64,000 nucleotides of DNA, taken from positions 4,523,001 to 4,587,000 of the forward strand of contig JAYJMM010000009.1 of NCBI GenBank assembly GCA_037349105.1. Reading direction: 5' to 3'. This DNA is from Limnomonas spitsbergensis. Its lineage: Eukaryota > Chlorophyta > Chlorophyceae > Chlamydomonadales. Within the stretch, counting starts at the first letter, position 1; each line of letters begins with the position of its first letter. The translations under genes and the position numbers were made by a program. The notes beneath the pieces were generated by a model. The model was given only the letters and a program-made list of their open reading frames with translations. It did not search any database and was not told where the DNA came from. Shown piece after piece: positions 61,591-64,000 of the stretch.

Positions 61591-62260
61591 CTTATTCTGC
61601 TTTCCTTTTTACCTCAACGAACAGGTTTCCATGAGGTGCTTGGGGGCTTTTGTTTACCACCAAGGAGAGGGATGATATGCTGCAGAACGAAGTCGTGAGT
61701 GCTGAAACTGGAGACACAGATGGCACGTCATCGAGAACTACGTTCCGTGGTGACGGAGCCAATCGCTCAATGTTAAACACACACCTTAAGAGGGCTGAAG
61801 CGAGGATTGCAATGGGTGGACATTTTGTCCCGAGTGAGACTAGGGGTACCGTCTGACTCTGCAATGATGTGTTGACGGTCTTTTAGCCCCCAAGCAGACC
61901 ATGCAGGGGGGGGACCAAGCAGAGGGGTGAAGCAGAACAAGATCCTAAGATTAAGCAGCGCGAGAATCTTAATAAGATTCCGGCAGAATCTTATTAAGAT
62001 TTCCAAACAAAATGTCTGCTTGTTTCCAGGGGGAGTCTTACCCGACAGACTTCCAAATCATTTACTAAAAAAAGTTGGCGCCGGACCTCGCGAACGGTCC
62101 ACTAACGGTTGAATGTTCACGTCAGCTCGCGTTTGAATCTTGACGTCAACCGACGTCAGCATTCCCCATTCTGAATGGTTAGCACACATCTCACAAAACC
62201 CTCAAGTGATGTAAATCTCCCGCATCTATGATTCACACACACCCTCTTTTGCACCCTCGT
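61591..62260. other. No gene; perfect hairpin at 61965-62001
   Basis: 61965-61980 'AATCTTAATAAGATTC' is exactly complementary to 61986-62001, with a 5-nt loop 'cggca'. No terminator-like T run follows. ORFs here have no domain. Confidence 0.5.
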
Positions 62261-62640
62261 CATGTTTTATGGCTGGGGCTCATCTTCTGCACTAAGGGTT
62301 TCATTCCCCCACTGTTGTGGTTGTGTGTTAGTTGCTTGCCCAGGGGGGTCACTGGTTTTACAGGCTGCCCTGCGAAGTTTGTGAAAAGTTTTTACTGTCC
62401 AAGGGGGCATCACATCTGATGCATGGGACTTGTGCCCGTAAACTGGTACAGGCATTGAATACGCTAGGACAGCGTGCGAAAACCAGTGACCCCCCTGGGC
62501 AAGCAACCAACACACAACCACCGAGCAGAAGCTTGGGAATGAAACCCATCGTGCGGAACATTTGCCCCAGCCATAAGTCCTAGCGCATCAAGTGCCCGAT
62601 CAGGTTTACGGGCATATGTCCCATGCATAAATGTGTTCCT
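62261..62640. repeat. Inverted pair of extended repeat C
   Basis: 62262-62357 is the reverse complement of the unit at 62480-62580 ('aaaccagtgacccccctggg..caaccaacacacaacca..agccccagccataa'), with repeat C (62375-62450) between the arms. The same extended unit occurs once at 41345-41560. 62605-62640 is a partial repeat C copy. Confidence 0.65.
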
Positions 62641-63046
62641 CTTCTCGACTAGAAAACTTCACACACAAACATTTCACCCCAGGTTATATATTCACCCGGG
62701 TAGAAGTGAAGGGCTGGGGGGGAGCCAAGTAGCCGTTTTTTGCCGGGAAGTGTATGTTTTTTGCCGGCCCAAGCCGGCCAGGGCTCGAAAAGTGGCCGGC
62801 AGTGTGATTTTTTTTTGACTTCAAAAAAAACCAAAATAACCGATTTGTTCTCGCGGGTAGTGATGCAGCGGGTAGTGATGCCCATTCTCTCCAGTCCCTA
62901 TGATGAGCACCCCTTACTCCCCGCTATTTCCTTGCCCATTTCTTATCACTGAATCCCTGCCACAGCCAGAACATAATGTCGACTTTGCCTTCCCAGCTGG
63001 CTGACCTCTCCCCGCTTTCCTCCTCCCTCCTCCTGTTCCCCCCTGG
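62641..63046. other. No gene recognised
   Basis: 62745-62830 contains 'ttttttgccgg', 'gccggccagggctcg' and 'gtggccggc' words plus T and A runs, similar in composition to hAT ends in the window; no target duplication was found. Confidence 0.35.
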
Positions 63047-63512
63047 ATGGTATCAAAGGCGAGCAGCGTGGGCACGTTGACCTTGGTGCTGATGACGGTG
63101 CAGCAACGGCGTGACCGTGAGGCGTGGGAGCAGGGGATGCCATCCGAGGCTGTGATCCAGCGGGCCGCGGTGTGCGTGGGAACCAGGCAAGGACCGCACC
63201 ATCTTTCCCGATGTGGCGTGCATGATATGTGGCAGCTTAGAGGATGAGCTTCATCTCTATCATTGCGACATGTGCAACCGGCCCTGGCATGCGGAGTGCC
63301 ACCAGCCGCCGCAATCAATGGCGGACCTCGAGAAAAAAGAGTACCTGTTTTGCGAGGAGTGTCGGTTCCGAGTCGCTCGTGGAGAGTTGCCTTTGGCCGC
63401 AGCTGAGGAGCCAGAAGGTGAGGAGGGACAAGTGGTTGTCGCGGCAGAGGAGGGTCCGTCAGGTGAGAAAAGGTTGGGTGGACAACTGAATATGAGAAGA
63501 GTGCTGAAATAG
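63047..63512 (+). pseudogene. PHD-finger ORF, frameshifted
   Basis: The frame from 63213 (open from 63156) contains 'ACMICGSLEDELHLYHCDMC' and 'NRPWHAECHQPP...FCEEC'. This is a C4-H-C3 PHD finger: C-x2-C, C-x2-C, H-x2-C, C-x2-C all present. The tail is acidic ('EEPEGEEGQVVVAAEEGPSG') and stops at 63512. The preceding coding-like stretch (63047 to about 63180, 'LMTVQQRRDREAWEQGMPSE') is in another frame; a +1 change near 63180 would join it to 'GKDRTIFPDVACMIC'. PHD fingers bind histone tails; in algal genomes similar fingers also occur in transposon ORFs, which the repeat setting favours. Alternatively an exon of a host gene. Confidence 0.55.
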
Positions 63513-64000
63513 AGGCAAGTAGAAAATTTCTTTTTCAGTCGTCTGAGGGTTATAGGCCTGATCATCAGATGTCTTACATTTCTAGAGGCCAGATCTTGTG
63601 ACGCCATGTTGGCCTGCCTGATCCCGAGCGACATGGGCAGCCAACAGGGTCACGACTCCCTGGACCTCGATAGAGAGGTTTTGGTCGGATCGACATGCCG
63701 AGTTCAGGTGCCTGATCACGCGATCTGTTACCTTGACTTCAGTGTGGATCTTACACCTTGACTTAAGTGTGGAATCCAACGCCACTATCCCCTGATCCTC
63801 CACTCAGGGATCAAGTCCAGAGATCAGACGTTCAGCCTGGCCACCGCAAGCTGTAGGTCTGATCTCTGGATTTGATTCTGTGTGACCTTGTCCACTACTC
63901 CTTGGACCTGCACTGGGCTGGAAGGGCCTGCGGTGGGGACTCCAGACGCGAGGCTTGATCCCAGGACTAAATCAGGACTAAATCAAGACGAAATATGGAC
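63513..64000. other. No gene recognised
   Basis: Repetitive 'ctgatcctccactcagggatcaag' and 'aggactaaatcagga' words. The sequence is cut by the window end. Confidence 0.4.

Overview
The window looks like nuclear DNA of a green-lineage eukaryote, most likely a green alga with a repeat-rich genome. Host genes are sparse, have GT-AG introns and lie among transposons and tandem arrays. Three things point to the green lineage: a bZIP factor with the plant group-I-type basic region (N-x7-K-x9-L), a predicted plastid-targeted membrane protein, and a non-LTR retrotransposon with two endonucleases, a design known from chlorophytes (Dualen/RandI). I see no operons, ribosome binding sites, CRISPR arrays or rRNA, and no tRNA I would defend. 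The genus cannot be settled from the sequence alone.

Layout. 0-3 kb: dispersed repeats and a minus-strand helical-repeat gene (1192-2085). 3.4-12.3 kb: a roughly 9-kb minus-strand non-LTR retrotransposon whose three overlapping frames carry a Josephin-like cysteine protease domain, AP endonuclease, reverse transcriptase, a possible degenerate methyltransferase-like domain, RNase H and a restriction-like endonuclease. 12.9-18.8 kb: a broken tyrosine recombinase, two hAT-type non-autonomous elements in opposite orientation with 8-bp target duplications, a 46-bp minisatellite and a second, diverged recombinase fragment. 19-26.4 kb: tandem repeats, candidate exons (20.6, 22.4 and 22.8 kb) and an intronless multi-pass membrane ORF (23.0-23.8 kb). 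27.4-29.1 kb: two exons of a DPH4/DNAJC24-like J protein. 29.4-32.6 kb: tandem arrays, including an 83-bp array open in all three forward frames. 34.9-35.4 kb: the plastid-type membrane protein. 36.3-41.2 kb: the bZIP gene. 41.6-43.4 kb: a 5'-truncated LINE. 43.4-48.7 kb: mosaic of dispersed repeats and LINE 3' ends. 48.76-54.77 kb: a Ty3/gypsy element with chromodomain, identical-looking 425-bp LTRs and 5-bp target duplications, but a substituted integrase catalytic residue. 57.2-61.6 kb: a TA-flanked MITE, a short hAT MITE, a 45-bp and a 15-bp minisatellite, the latter split by another hAT element. 63.0-63.5 kb: a broken PHD-finger ORF.

How it fits together. The host genes form no visible pathway. 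The window is mainly a record of transposition: at least four hAT insertions (two inside minisatellites), three copies of one Tc1/mariner-like MITE (one in an intron of each of the bZIP and J-protein genes), two LINEs, an LTR element and a tyrosine-recombinase relic. The most unusual object is the dual-endonuclease retrotransposon with a Josephin-like domain.
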